Assembly: GCA_029717555.1 (NCBI GenBank)
Contig: JAMDHS010000014.1
Coordinates: 248,001-312,000 of the forward strand
Direction of reading: 5' to 3'
Source: Peribolospora baueri
Lineage: Eukaryota; Basidiomycota; Peribolosporomycetes; Peribolosporales; Peribolosporaceae
DNA length: 64,000 bases
Shown here one piece after another: positions 20,513-33,236 of this stretch. A program made the position numbers and the translations under genes. Below the pieces are notes generated by a model. That model had not been told where the DNA came from and made no database searches. It saw only the letters and a list, made by a program, of their open reading frames with translations. Within the stretch, counting starts at the first letter, position 1. Each line of letters opens with the position of its first letter.

Positions 20513-21599
20513 GGCTGATCGGTCTGAGAAAGAGAGAAAGAGACGTTTGCGGGGACGAGTGAAGGAGAGAACAGGTGATCGAAAGAGGTCCCAAAAGGCA
20601 CAGGTAGGCTGAGATAGAGTGTGGAAGACGGATGGAGGACGGAAATGACGAGGCAGGGGCGTCCGCGCTGGAAGCCGACGACGCACCGCCGCCCAGAATG
20701 AGGCGAGACCTGAGGGTAGGGTTATAAACTGCAAGTGTCATCACGTGCATCCGCCGCAGCGACGCCTGGGCTGGTCGCGCGGGCGGGCGCACCGGAAAGA
20801 GCTACGTAGGACGCAGACTCATCCGTGAGGCAGGTTCGACGAGATGGCTGTAATCCAGGGCGTGTGGATAGAGAGCCATCATCGGACGTCGCCGAAGGAG
20901 GAAGCATGGGAACGCCGAGACCGTCGAGCATAGGAGACACGTCCTGATGTAAAGGAAGGAGCGCAGGGCGACGGCTCCTGAGTGGTCTGTCTCATAAATC
21001 TAGCTTGCCTCCTACGTCCATACGCTGCTCAGTCAGTCGTCGCCTTCGGACTTGGGGATTCCGAGAGCTTCGGCTGCACATCGTTCTTGACCTGCAGATG
21101 TCGGCGGCCTGCGCGCTGGCGACGGGGACGGGGACGGATGGGCTCCCTACGTCACCGCGCATCTGCGCGCATCGCCAGCACGCTGCCGTTGCGTCTGTTC
21201 TCTTCGAGTGCATGCGAGGATGAGCTCGCCCGTGCCGAACAAAAAAAAATCCTCGGCACGTTGCGAAAAAGGCTCTAGTGCGCTTTCGGGACGACAGCCG
21301 AAAACGACACGACACGAAAAAGGAAGACAGACCTCCACAGGTGCGACTGCGACTGCGGCAGCCTGGGCGATCGGCGAGGGGGCGGCCTGGCCGTCATAGA
21401 AGCGCTTAATCCACTCGTCTCCGTCTCGGCGTCCATCTCGCACACAGCCTGGAGCGACGTTGGTCGGACACACGGCTTGACCGATCTTGAACCGCTTCCA
21501 CACACTCATCCACCCTCGACCAACTCTCTCCGCCCCCGCTCCCCTCCTCAACGCCCCAACCGGCAGCCCCGGACTCTTTCTGATTCGGTTCCGGCAGTC
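20513..21599. other. Divergent promoter region cofilin / YPD1
   Basis: A 1087-bp intergenic interval. TAGGGTT followed by ATAA lies at 20717-20726, about 205 bp upstream of the cofilin start. The last 80 bp before YPD1 are pyrimidine-rich. No conserved ORF is seen. Confidence 0.5.
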
Positions 21600-22230
21600 A
21601 TGGCTTCTACCAACGCCGCTGTGAGTCTCCCCTTTGCTCATCGACCTGCAGTTCGCTTTTTCGTCGTCGATCCTGTGCAGCTCACCGCCGTCTCCTTCAG
21701 CAGCAGAGCGCCGGAGGCTCTTCGTTTTCTGCCACGTCTCCTGCGGTCGCCGACGTGATCGACATGGATATCTTCGGCCAGCTCCTTGAGATGGATGAAG
21801 AAGATGACCACGATTTCAGCAAGGGGATCGTATGGAACTATTTTGACCAGGCCGAGAGCACGTTTGAGAAGATGGACAAGGCGCTGTGAGTATCGCCCAT
21901 GGGACTGCGCTGGCTCCATTAGTCACGCCGCCTCACCTCGTCTCTGACCCTCCGGTCTTTTCCAGCGACTTGCACGACCTGCCTCAGCTTTCGACGCTTG
22001 GCCACTTCCTCAAGGGCTCCTCAGCAGCCGTTGGAGTGATCCACGTGCGGGATAGCTGTGAGCTGATGCAGCACTACGGCAGCAAGAAGGACGGCGACGG
22101 CCTAACGACCCTTTCGGAGGAGGAGGCGACGAAACGTCTCACCACCTTGCTCGAGAAGGTCAAGAAGCAGTATCGGGAGGCAGAGGGTGTTTTGAAAGAC
22201 TTCTACGTCGTCGATGAGGGCAGCGGTTGA
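21600..22230 (+). CDS. YPD1: Histidine phosphotransfer protein of the osmosensing phosphorelay
   Basis: Carries phosphate from a hybrid histidine kinase (Sln1 type) to response regulators (Ssk1, Skn7), controlling the HOG MAP kinase pathway. Exons 21600-21620, 21701-21885 and 21966-22230 encode 156 residues, near the Ypd1 norm. The four-helix HPt domain is visible: VIDMDIFGQLLEMDEEDDHD, VWNYFDQAESTFEKMDKAL, the phospho-acceptor motif LGHFLKGSSAAVGV with its histidine, then IHVRDSCELMQHYG and a final amphipathic helix. It is normally a single-copy essential gene in fungi, so this is probably the only copy. Confidence 0.95.
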
Positions 22231-23193
22231 TCGGATCATACCCACAGCACACCCAAGCATCCATGACGCTCGTTTTCTGTCCGGCCCGTGCGCATGTCTT
22301 CGAATGTAGCAGCATCGTTTCCCCCCCGTTAGTCAGAGCGTCTACCCATCCCTCGTTCTCTTGCGTTCGTTTCCATGTAACCGCAAGCGCAGGCCGTCCG
22401 TCTGTTTTTGTCTCCCTCCCTCCCTCCTTTCCTCCTTCTCTCACGTTCCTTGTTCTAACGTCTCCTTCTTATGTTCTCCACCACGTGGCTAGTTGCCTTT
22501 GTCTTTCGACGTACAATCACGAGCACCTCAGCGAGTCGACACGAATGCACTCGAACGAGCCTGACTTGCGTCGTATCATCCATCTGCGGATTCCGGCGGG
22601 CTCGGAAAACGATCGGACTGGTGGCGGGCATCGGCTCAAGTTCGTAAAGCGGAGCACCCCCGATGACTTTTTCAGTCCCGCAGGATGCGGGGTCGGTAAA
22701 TGGGGCTGAATCTGAGGTACGTGCGGTCACTCTTTAAGAGTTTTGCGTCCTATGCTGGGGTGAGCAGAGCTTTCCGCAAGGCGTCTGTATACCGGTGCAA
22801 AGGACAGGCTAGTAGGGCGAACCAAAGAGGGGAAACGAAATGAGGATAGAGAAGTACAAATCGGCGAAAGCGATCGAGGAAATGCTCCGGGTGTTAAATT
22901 TGGAAGGAGCGGAGCGCACAACGCCAGCGAGCTTGCAATTAAACGCTCGCCATCCCTCCCTCCCACCACCATTCCCATTTCTTTCCCTCTCGACCCACCT
23001 TCCTTCCTCCATCGCTCCCTTCCAGCAGATTTTTCTCTTCCTCCTCCTCCGACGAAGGCCAGCGCAACGCCCCCATCGTCGCTTCGTTGGCACGTACGCA
23101 TGAAACTTCTTGGAGAGCCGAGCCGCAGACCAGACTGGCCTCCTTCCAATCCAGCCAGCTCTTCGTAGGTTTCCGGAGGGCCAGCAGTCTACG
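22231..23193. other. Gene-free interval upstream of the glycosyltransferase
   Basis: This 963-bp stretch is pyrimidine-rich at both ends. Its ORFs look random. The frame of the glycosyltransferase stays open upstream of its first ATG, as far as about 23110, but no earlier in-frame ATG exists. Confidence 0.5.
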
Positions 23194-26100
23194 ATGGCGA
23201 ATCACCTTCGCAGCACCTCTCTCTCCCTGTCCACCACCCACGCTTCCCCCCGCTTCGGTAGTCAGCCGTCCCCCCCGCCTCTGCCTACCCCGAGCACCAC
23301 CCCCACTCCTCCCAGCGGAGCTTCCCTTTCCTCGGATCAACTGCCCATGATCGGCGGCACTCAGACTATGATGGCGCGTATCTTCAGGGGAGGCCGACGG
23401 AATCGTGCGCTGCTCCTTCTTGCCGCGCTCGTCGCTGTGGGCTTCATCTTTCTATTGAGCTATGCAGACCCCCACCGCTGGTCGGACTCGAGAAGGGCAG
23501 CGGGGAGCTTCGTGCTCGAATGGGCCAAGCACAGCTGGCGATCCGGTGCGGTCACCCAGACGTCCAGCGTCGATCGAGGATCGGCGTCGACCGAAGGAGG
23601 GCACACGGGCGACGGTGCTGTTCCAGGCGAGGCGGAGCTCAGGCCAGCGAACGTCGGCCAGGATTTCCTGTCCACTCTCGCCGACTCTGCCTCTGTGATA
23701 AAGCTTTTGAGCGATGCCAAAGGGGATGAACGATTAAGGGCGCTGCTTTTCGAACGTCCGGGACCCTGCGATCCCTCTCTGCTGCATGCCCTCGACCCGC
23801 AGCTCGGCGTATCGCATCAAGATGCCGCGAAGGATGCACTCAACGGCTCTGCAAATCAGACTTCCCCACCCTCGTTTTCCACCCTCGCCCAGTCTCGTCT
23901 TCGGGTGTTCCTGCGCCCGCGGTACGTAGCCCGGCCGTTAGACGACGGCAGCGGCATTGAGATCTTTTCGGACGAACCTTTCCTTCCCGGCGGTCTGGAG
24001 AGCTGTCGATCCATACCGGTTCCTATTCATGACACACCTTGGGAGCCAGCGAAGGAGGGCGATGCTGGTCATCCTCCCTCTGGTCCGCTTGACGGAAAGA
24101 TCACTCACCCTCCACCCCCGCCCTCGCATGCTTGGGCCGCCGGCGCGGGCCCCTTTTCGGGCCAGGCCACTTGGCAAAACCCCACCCACCCTTCTGCTTC
24201 TGAACCCCACCTGCCGTCCTACTTCTTGGGCGCTTTCCTCTCTCCTTCCGACCGCGCGCGACTGCAGCAAGACCACATGGCTCCTACCCTTCGCTCCTTT
24301 TCCTTTGTTCCGTCGTCCGCTCTCTCGCCTGATCCTCTAACCGATCCGCAATCGTGGGATATTGGCTCGTTCGGCAACCCCATGTCTTCCCCGATGATCG
24401 CGCCCTTGCTGTCCGTTCCGCCTCCCCGTCGAAGACACCCCGTCGAAGCTGCCGACATACTCTACGCCCGGGCTCAAACTGTGGACGGCCTCCTCCTCAC
24501 CGAACCCATGTTCGCCCGCTTCATGGACTACAACCAAAGCGCGATCGTCATCCTCGCTCCTGTCGATCCCAATGACGACGAACCGGCTCGCGAGAGGGAT
24601 CGCGAAGCCCTGCGGCGATTCGACGACTTCACTGAGAAGAAGGGGATGAAGTGGGCGAGCATCGAGCTGAGCGATGTGCGAATGTGGGTCCATCGGTGAG
24701 TGAACAGCGTCAGTTAAGAAGTACTTTTCGTTTTTGAGTGAAGGCGATTTGTTGAGCCGCTCCGTCACTTTCGATATGGCGGTCCACAGATGGTTCCATC
24801 TCGTTCCGACGGCGTGGAGGGCGGCGCAGAAACTTAAACGCAAACCGAAGTGGTTCCAGGTGAGTAGTACGATCGACCGTTGATCGCCTCTTTCCGCCGG
24901 ACGAAGGGCGTATAACTGACAGAGCCTTCCTCTTTTCTTGCAGCTCGCTGACGACGACACGCTGTTCCTTGACAAGCGATATATGTACCGGATGCTGGAG
25001 AAATACAACCCCGAGGAGGATCACATTATCGGTACACCCAAGGAGAGCATGTGCCTGCGCGACCCAGTGTGGGGTTTCACCTACGGCGGCGGAGGTATCT
25101 TTATCAGGTATGTTGCATTCATTTTCTTTCCTTCCGCTTCGGAACGCCTGACCCCGCCTTCGCCTTCTTCTTGAATGTTTATTTTTGAACAGTTATCCTC
25201 TCATGGAGAAAACCTTCCATCTCTGTAAGCGTTTGTCACTACTCGTGAGCGGGATGCCTAGAACCTTGGGTATGGACTGAAGCCTCGAACCATATTGATT
25301 CTCGCAGTTGATGAATGCCACCGAGATTACGCGCCTAGGCTCGAGCGAGACAACTGGGGAGGGGACATCATGGTCGCCGCCTGCGCCGTTCGAGCAATGG
25401 GCTTATCGCTTCCTTTTGGATACGAGATAGAAGAAGGCTTGTGAGTTTTACGGTTGCTTACAAGAAAGGGGTCAAGTCGGATGTATGCAGCCATGCGCCG
25501 TCCCACTCAGCCTCGTCGCTATTCTGCACGTTTGACTCTCAGACACCAGTTTGAAATTGGTGGCGACGTCAGCGGCATGCTCCAAAGCGGCCGAAAATTC
25601 ATTACCATCCACCATTTCTTCACGATGTAAGTCTCTTGCACGTTCTGGGAAGGTTCGCTGTCTGGAGAGCGTGCTAATCGCCCCTACCCTTCCGCTACAG
25701 GTCTCTCTTTTTCCCCCTCTGGCACATGTAAGCTTTTGTCTCTTAAGCGCTTCTCCTTTGGTTGAAACCTTCATTCATTGTGATTCTTTTCTTTTGTTTG
25801 GCTTGCCAATCTGCCCGCATTCGCTTAGTGCTGACGTGAGTTAAGTCGGTACCTCTTCGTTCGTCGGGAGACTCGTCGCTAAACAGTGTCGTATTTTTCG
25901 CATCCTTCACAGCGCCGAGAACATGCCCTGCTCCTGTCCAGAGCGGCTGAAGTGCTTGGCGGAGAAAACATGTTCACCCGTTTTGTCTTTGACAGGTCAG
26001 TTGCTTGCCTTTTTTTTTCCAGTGCTGTACCTGAAAGGATTTCGAAGTACCGCGGGTCTGATAGTTTTCGTGTCCCACAGCGGTCGGACGGTCCTCACGA

Positions 26101-26500
26101 ACGGATACACACTTACCATGTACGCCAACCCTCTGACGCCCGGCGATCTGATGCGAGTCGAGCATACTTGGGACGGACCGGCGTACATGGTCCACCCGGA
26201 ACGCTACGTGACCCGTCCGCGGGTACCGGACGGCGAAAAGACGACGCTATGGCTCAAGAGCGTGAAGCGAGTCCAAGAAGAAGCTTGGGAAAATGGCGAG
26301 GGCAGGTTCGCCATCTTTACGTGAGTCTTTTTGCTGCGGAACAAGATGCTTCGGGAGGACACGATTCAAGACGCATAGCTGATTGACGTCGGTGCTTCCG
26401 TCGGTACAGGTACTCGAACGAAGAACCAGGCAGGCCCCCGCAGGAAATAGAGGTGATCTGGGATGCGGAGATGTTGCTAGCCCAGCGCGGGAGGACGTGA
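23194..26500 (+). CDS. Fringe-like (GT31/DUF604-type) membrane glycosyltransferase
   Basis: Predicted Golgi type II membrane glycosyltransferase of 810 residues. Eleven exons: 23194-24695, 24790-24859, 24944-25107, 25193-25224, 25308-25440, 25543-25626, 25701-25727, 25829-25835, 25913-25995, 26081-26320 and 26410-26500. A proline/serine-rich cytosolic tail precedes one membrane anchor (ALLLLAALVAVGFIFLLSYA, about residues 75-95) and a long variable stem. The catalytic part has KPKWFQLADDDTLFL with the DDD metal/nucleotide-sugar motif, VWGFTYGGGGIFI, DECHRDYAPRLERDNWGGDI and LSLPFGYEIEEGLHQFEIGG, the order seen in Fringe/DUF604 enzymes. The sugar and acceptor are unknown. Exon 8 is only 7 nt; it is needed to join WHIAD to RREHALLLSRAAEVLGG in frame. 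Confidence 0.85.
25829..25835 (+). other. 7-nt microexon of the glycosyltransferase
   Basis: TGCTGAC sits between CGCTTAG and GTGAGT. The preceding exon ends with two bases of a codon and the next begins at a codon boundary, so exactly 1 mod 3 coding bases are needed between them. Seven bases supply them and add I-A-D. Confidence 0.75.
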
Positions 26501-27476
26501 AAGTGGCTGCCAGGATGGTGGAGTTTTTATTAGAGATACCCTCGTCTCGTCTCGCATCGCACTTTGCATCTCGCCGTCCGTACCTCCTTTAGATTCTCTT
26601 TTTGCTACCAGCGCCATAATGTCATAGATTGGTAGGACAGGAAAGAGAAAGGATACGGAGATGGATGACTCATGACGTCCGCTCCGGCGTTGACGGATGA
26701 GAGCTCCGTGGAATGAGGCAGGGTCGGCACGCCAGTGTGGACGCGTGAATGGATCTGCGCTCGTCTTGCCCGTGAACGACTACGGTTAAGGACCAACTTT
26801 AGGCGGCGCCTACTATCAGCACGGTGGACTATCGTCCCCGCCATCTGAGTTGGTGAGCTCGCGGCCACGACCCCTCAGGGAAGACGATGTGTAGACTGAG
26901 CGCGACTTCCCATAAAGTGATTTCGGTGCCTTCCACAGCTGTGCTCTCCTTCTTCCCTACCTCGTACGCGCATCGAGAGCTCCTCGCAACGGCTTCGACG
27001 CCCAGACCCGCGATATCGATTGGACGGCCCACCCGCCAAAGCGTCCGCGGGGATCGGTTGGGGGTGCAACCGAGCAGGGACGGCCGAAGATGTATGTCTT
27101 TGTCCCATCACGCGCTATGTACATGTACTATAGCTTGTAGTTCAGCAGGTCCTGCTTTTACATTTCTGGATCTCTCTCTCACCTGTCCTCATAAGCGACT
27201 TGCCCAACAGACCTGGATATGGGCGCCTCGTAGATGTGCTGTCTTTGGCTGGGCGTGGAAGCCAGGACTCGGGACTAGATGCTTGTTAACCCTACTTTAC
27301 CGATCGCCATTTACGCGACGCGTCGAGGCATTCCTCGTCCTCCCTTCCCCATCGTCGGCCTCTCTTCTATCCATCCTTCATCGCCAGTCCCGAGCGGCTC
27401 ATTGTTGCCATCCCGGACGCCCTCGGCTTTCTCCACCACTCCTAGTTTGGCGACCTGGAGAACACATATTGACAGG
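26501..27476. other. Gene-free interval upstream of POB3
   Basis: A 976-bp interval containing the POB3 promoter, with AACCCTA at 27288-27294, 183 bp before the start codon, and a pyrimidine-rich leader. No conserved ORF is seen. Confidence 0.5.
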
Positions 27477-29919
27477 ATGACGACTCAATTCGATAACATC
27501 TATCATGGCTCTAACCCCTCCGTCGGCAAGCTTCGCATGTCGGCCGGAGGTCTGGGGTGGAAGACATCGGACACGGATGGTATCGTAACAGTCAGCAAGG
27601 ACGATATGAAGAGCGCTCAGTGGCTCAGGTGAGTTGTTTTGGCGGTGGTGCTTTTCAGTCTGCTCCTCCCGTTCGGATAGGGACGGCATCCTGCTCCTTT
27701 CTCGCCGCCTCGCGCGCCTTCTCGACTTGGTTTCCACACGGTGAGGAGGGGAGAAGGTCAAATCTGACGTACTCGTACACTCCATCTCCAGGGTCGCACG
27801 TGGGTTTCAACTCCGACTGGACTTGACTGGCGAAAGAGCACGGGAAGGACGCTTCAGAGAGAGCTTTGAAGGTTTCGAGCGTGAGGATTTTGACAAGGTG
27901 GCAAAACTTGTCAAGGACTATTACGACCTTCATCTCGAGCAGAGAGAGATGAGCTTGAAAGGATGGAACTGGGGGAAGGCCAATATTGACGGTGTGTGAA
28001 CCCAAATGCCCGCTTTGGCCCTGTTCCTTGACTGACTTTCTTTCCTCGTTCGCGCTTGTCCGGACCTCTCGCAGCCCACGACGTCACCTTCCAAGTCTCC
28101 TCTCGACCCTCCTTCTCCCTTCCTCTCGGCCACATTGCCAATTCGAACATTGCTGGCGGAAAAGAAGTGTCCCTCGAATTCCTCAACCCGGATCAGCAAG
28201 CACCGGACGCGAACACAGGCGTGGCCACTAACGGCTCCTCCAGCAAGCGGAGGGCGAACAAGGGTGACCAGCTCGTCGAGATGCGCTTCTTTATTCCAGG
28301 CATGGTTGAAGGCAGCGACGCAGGTAGCGGGGACGAAAATGAGCCAAGCTCCAAGGCTCAGGCTTTCCATGACATGATCAAGAGCAAGGCCGACATTGGA
28401 GCCGTGACGGGAGACTGTATCCTTGTCTTCAGCGAGGTGCTGGTCCTGACGCCCAGGTGAGATGAACAGGGCACTTCTTGGCACAGCAGTTGTAGATCCC
28501 TCTGCTCACGTTGTGACTTGCTTGCAGAGGACGATACGACATCGACATCTACCCGAACTTCCTGCGCCTGCGCGGAAAGACCTACGACTACAAGGTCCTG
28601 CACACCTCCATCAACCGCCTCTTCCTGCTTCCGAAGCCTGACGATATTCACGTACAGTTTGTGGTGAGTGACGATCGCCAATTGCCCCTTCGCCACGTTT
28701 CGCGGCTCTGGATCGGCGCTTATATCGCTGACTCGCTGCACACCTTTTCTCTAGATTGGATTGGACCCGCCCATCCGTCAAGGCCAAACTCGTTACCCCT
28801 ACTTGGTGCTGCAGTTCGTACGAGAAGAGGAGATGGACGCCGAGCTGAATCTGGACGAGTGAGTCTCGTGCTCCGGTCCGGGCGGGTAGAGGTCCAGGGT
28901 ATCTGGGTGAACTCAGCGAGCGTGCTTTTTCGCATGCGTATAGGGAGACAATCCAGACGAAGTATGAGGGCAAGCTGAAGAAGCGATACGAGGAGCCGAC
29001 GTTCAAGATCGTCAGCAACGTTTTCAGAGTGCTCACAGGAAGGAAGTTGATCACTCCGGCTGCGTTCGAGAGGTGGGTGCCGATGGCCCGTCCAACACGG
29101 TCACCCGTTCGACTGGCTCATTCGACTTTGTTCTCCATCCGGCTTGCGCAGCACCACCCGCCAGTCTTGCGTCAAGTGCAACGTCAAGGCGAACGAGGGT
29201 CTGCTGTACCCATTGGAAAAGGGCTTGATCTGGGTGGCAAAGCAGCCAGTCTATGTGCCTTATTCTGACGTTAGCGAGGTCGTCTTCAGCAGGTGGGTGT
29301 GGCAATGTTTCTCCCACCTTGCAGAGACGCCCACTCTAAACGAGAATTTCTCACCGTCTTCCTCTTCCGCTCGGCAGGGTCGGTGGAGCAGCCGGAGGAG
29401 CGGTATCGGCGTCGCGAACATTTGAACTTGCCGTCTCTACAAAGATTGGTGCGGACCACGTGTTCGGGGCGATACCGAAGGAGGAACACAAGACGCTGCA
29501 GAACTATCTCCGGAGTGTTGGGGTGAGGACGAAGAACGAGCTACAGGAGGGGGCGGAGGGTCTTGCGGCTGCGATGATGAGCGATGAGAGCGACGAGGAA
29601 GGCGGTGGTGGCGTGGCTCTGGACGATGACGACGAGGAATCAGGTGAGCGATGGGGGCCATGGCAATGTTTCCACTTTCTAGCGCAGTTTGCTAATCTCA
29701 TCATCTATCCCACGATTTTGGCGTTCTTTTTCAGACGACGAGGACTTTAGAGACTCGGGCTCTGACGACGGTGGGTCGGCTACGTCGGACTCGGAGGCGA
29801 GCGACGCAGAGATGGCGGAGGCGGGCGCGAGCGGGGAGGATAGTGAAGTGGAGATGGTTGATGCGCCGAAGAAGAAGAAGAATAATTCGGAGAGGCCGAA
29901 GAAGCGAGCGAGGACGTGA
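27477..29919 (+). CDS. POB3: FACT histone chaperone subunit Pob3 (SSRP1 family)
   Basis: Small subunit of FACT, which with Spt16 loosens and restores nucleosomes during transcription and replication. Nine exons: 27477-27628, 27792-27991, 28075-28456, 28528-28663, 28755-28858, 28944-29072, 29152-29292, 29378-29643 and 29735-29919; 564 residues. The N-terminal dimerisation/PH region starts [20 protein letters not shown]; next come SSRC-type segments ([59 protein letters not shown]) and the second PH domain ([20 protein letters not shown]). The tail is acidic, then basic ([16 protein letters not shown]). As in other fungi there is no C-terminal HMG box; that function is normally on the separate Nhp6 protein. 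Confidence 0.95.
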
Positions 29920-31240
29920 CTGGCGGTGCCAGATGGAGAGGAGCGTAGCCGTGTGGGAGATCGCTATCGTGTACATGTAGGCCGCCACAGTCCGATGTAA
30001 CGTACCATGGCCCAGGCATCGAATTTGCGGTGTCGAAGGCCGCCTGGGCATGACATGGCCTTGAGGCCGAGCCCGAGAGAGGTTGGTGAATTGGAGCCCT
30101 TCTTCGGTCTTCGCGTCCTCCCAGACGCAACAATGTTAGTCACCTCACTGTCTTTTATTGGACTATGGTATGCTAGACTGACTGACTGGCTAGCCGGCCA
30201 TCGTTGTTGTAACGATCCTCAAGTCGTCCCGCCCCGTCTTTCCATTCGTCCTAAGACGGCATTCGTCTCTTTTCTCGACGGCGAGATGGAGCGAGGAGGT
30301 GCTTGGGACTGACTGATTGCCTACGGACTCGGATACAAGATGAGTCGGCCAACGCGTAGGTCGAGCGTTACTTTTTTCTCATGTAGTTAAGGGTGTCTAT
30401 CTATCTATCTGTCTGCCTCGGCTCGTAGGGCCGACTACGGAGTCGGGCTGGCAGAACTGAACAGACTCTGAATGGCCCCCTTTCCTGGCTGTCTCTTTCC
30501 CGCGTCGGCGTCGTCGTCCCCTTGGCGATGACTCCGTGGAAGAAGGAAAGGAGACGACGAGGGCCGGCTGTCGGTGTTTCGAGTCGGCCGGCACGCATGC
30601 GTAAGGACAAACTAAGCAAAGAAGGAAGGGAAGGCCGACCGGGCGGCGGCACCACGGGGGGGCCAAAGGAGCGGGTGGGCCGGCGACGGCGATGGCGAAG
30701 GTGATGGCGAAATGAGCTAGGCCGGGACGAGGGTGCAGTTCTACGTGTGGCCTCGGTCGCTCGCTCGCCGTTTGCGATGCCGTCGCTCGCCCGGTCGCCC
30801 GTGATTCTGTGAAAAGGAGAAGGAAAGGAACGGATGGTTTGGCGCGTCGGGCGTCGGATGCGCCTCTCCGCTGGTAGCTGGTCCACGATTTCCTTCTCTC
30901 GCAGCCAGCCCAGCGGGACCGATTTTGTCCACTTAGACAAGTCCTTTTCTCTTTCTTCTCTTCATTTTCCTTCCTCCGCGTCCAACCTAACGTAGCCTAG
31001 CCGGCTAGGAACGGAGCTTCCAAAGTCGGCTAGCGAGATCGAGATGGGAGATGGGAGATGGGAGATGCATGGCTGGCTGCCCGTCTAGGCCTTTCTTAGC
31101 GAAAGAGTCCAGAGCGGGCGAGAGAGATTTGGAAACGCTGAACGCCGGTTGGCGTCATCCCCGTCCCCTCCGCTGTTTCCCCATCGGTGTCGCCCGTTTG
31201 CCGGCCGGGTGGTATTGGTTAGAGTTATCAATTTGTCAGC

Positions 31241-31331
31241 GTCTGTCTGTCTGTCTATCCAAAGATCGATCTATCTATCCATCTATCCGTCTATCCTTCC
31301 GTCTATCTATCCATTCATCCATCCATCCATC
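31241..31331. repeat. Degenerate tetranucleotide array (CTGT/CTAT/CATC type)
   Basis: A run of CTGT units passes into interspersed CTAT, CCAT and CCGT units over about 90 bp, typical of an ageing microsatellite. Confidence 0.9.
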
Positions 31332-31564
31332 GGTGTCTCCGAGAACTGGGGAGGAGTAATGAGCGCCATATGTAGTGCGCTGCAGTGTCCTGCAGTGTCC
31401 TCTGCCGCTCGCCAGCCAGCCACTGTCTGTGCTAACCCTGCTCGAGTGACGTCCGGTCGGGCGGCAGTGCGGTGCTGGGTGGGTGGGCAGGTGTAGCGCC
31501 GGATCGGAGGGAGGCGGTGGGCTGTGGGATGGCGAGGAAGGATGCTAGGGTCCTTGGTGCAGCA

Positions 31565-31629
31565 TGTAATGTAATGTAATGTAATGTAATGTAATGCAAT
31601 GTAGTGTACTGCAGTGTACTGTAGTATAC
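31565..31629. repeat. Pentanucleotide TGTAA array decaying to the right
   Basis: Five perfect copies of TGTAA (31565-31589) are followed by TGCAA, TGTAG, TGTAC, TGCAG, TGTAC, TGTAG and TATAC, so the periodicity of five persists while units diverge. Confidence 0.9.
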
Positions 31630-32390
31630 ACTATACAATACCATCCTATACTATCCGCAACCCGTACCACACGCGCTATCGCTTCCTTACGTACGCGAAG
31701 CCATCGTCGGTCGGTCGGGCGGTGGACTGTCCGACGACTTGCCTCCGTCCCGTCGCCGCGCCGGTCGTTGCTTGGCTTGGTTAGGAGAAGAAAGAAGAGG
31801 AGTTGCTTGTCGTGCGTGCGCTCGGTCGGGGAACTGCGCTAGCCACTCCCGTCCCCTTTCCGTCGTCTCTCCGTTCGCCGGCTCGCTCGACAAGCGACAA
31901 GCGACAAGCGACGAGCGACGAGGACGGAGGAAGGAGGAGGGCCGACGCAGGCAGCGGCGCATGCACGTCTTGCCCAGCCCACCGACAGCATAGCAGAGCA
32001 TGGGATAGGACATGCCCCCCGACTACGAAGGGATAAGGGGAGTCGACTGACTGACTGACAATACTAGTCGGCGCTTTGCTTGCTCCAACGCACCATCTCC
32101 TTTTTCTTCCTTCACCCTCTTCTCTTCTCGTCGTCGTCCATCAATCCCACCACGACCACCACGACCCTCTCCTCCCGCCTTCTCTGCCCACCCACCGTTC
32201 CCCTTTCCTCCTTTTCTAACACCTACTCCCTCTTCCGACGACGGCCGCCCATTAACCCGCCCCAAGGGTCCGCTGCACGCGTCGTGGTGGAGGTGGGGTG
32301 AAACGCCAATAAGCAGCAAGCAAGCAGCTCGACGACGGCGACGGTCTGAACTGGTGAGTCGCGTGCGTGGCATGCCAGACAGCCAGGACG

Positions 32391-32478
32391 CGCAGGCAGG
32401 CGGGCGAGCGGGCGAGCGGGCGCGTAGGCGGGCAGGCGGGCAGGTAGGCAGGCAGGGCAGGCAGGGCAGGCAGGCAAT
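32391..32478. repeat. G-rich GGCA/GGGC simple repeat
   Basis: Interspersed GGGCGAGC, GGCAGGCG and GGCAGGCA units over about 90 bp. The purine strand is very rich in GG and GGG runs. It lies inside the predicted first leader intron (32354-32655) of the RasGEF gene. Confidence 0.8.
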
Positions 32479-33236
32479 GAACGTCGAGGGAGGGAGGGAA
32501 CGGACGGACGGGACGGGTGGAGGCGCTCCTTGGAGAGGCCCCGGCCGGTGGGTGTGGGATGGGTGTCGGTCGTCTGGCCGGTGCCTGTATTTTCTTTCTT
32601 TCTTTCTTTGCTTTGCTTTTCTTTGTTTTGTCTTGTCCTCCTTTCTTTCTCTGCAGGCCGTTCGTGCTTGTTCTTGGCTCGCCTCGTCCGGCCAGCTGTG
32701 TGACGGACGACGGCCTCCGTGTTCGGCTCCCCTTGCGGCGCGTGCCCTGGCACGATGGCCTCTCTCTGATCGGATCGGCTCGACACTTCGCTCTCCGTCG
32801 CCGTCGTTGCTGTCGTCGTCGTCGCCCTAACTAACCCTTCTCTTTCCTTCGCACTCGCCATAACCTCCAACTGGGCGTGGGCTATGCAGGTGAGTGAGTG
32901 CTCGCTGTCTGTTGTCTGTCAGGGGCGCTCCTGTCCTGTCCATGCATACATCCTCATCCTCATCTTCATATCCCCATCCTCATCCTCACCCCTCGTTCTC
33001 CCGTTCCTGCCTCCCGCTAACCCTCTTTCCCATCGTATCCTCCTCGTCCAACCCCTTAACCTCCCTCCGTGCGACCCAACCGACCAACGCAACGCAACGA
33101 AACGCCGCCTCGCCCACCCTCGCCCATATTCATTCCCGCCCTCCTTCTAATCCCCCATGGGGTCACCTCGTCGCCCACCACCTTAACCCTCCCTTCTTTT
33201 CTGTCCACTCTCTCCCCCCGACCATCGTCATCGTCC

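Noticed and set aside
30396-30414. CTAT/CTGT run as a possible regulatory element.
   Set aside because: It is a short simple repeat like several others in the same interval, with no sign of function.
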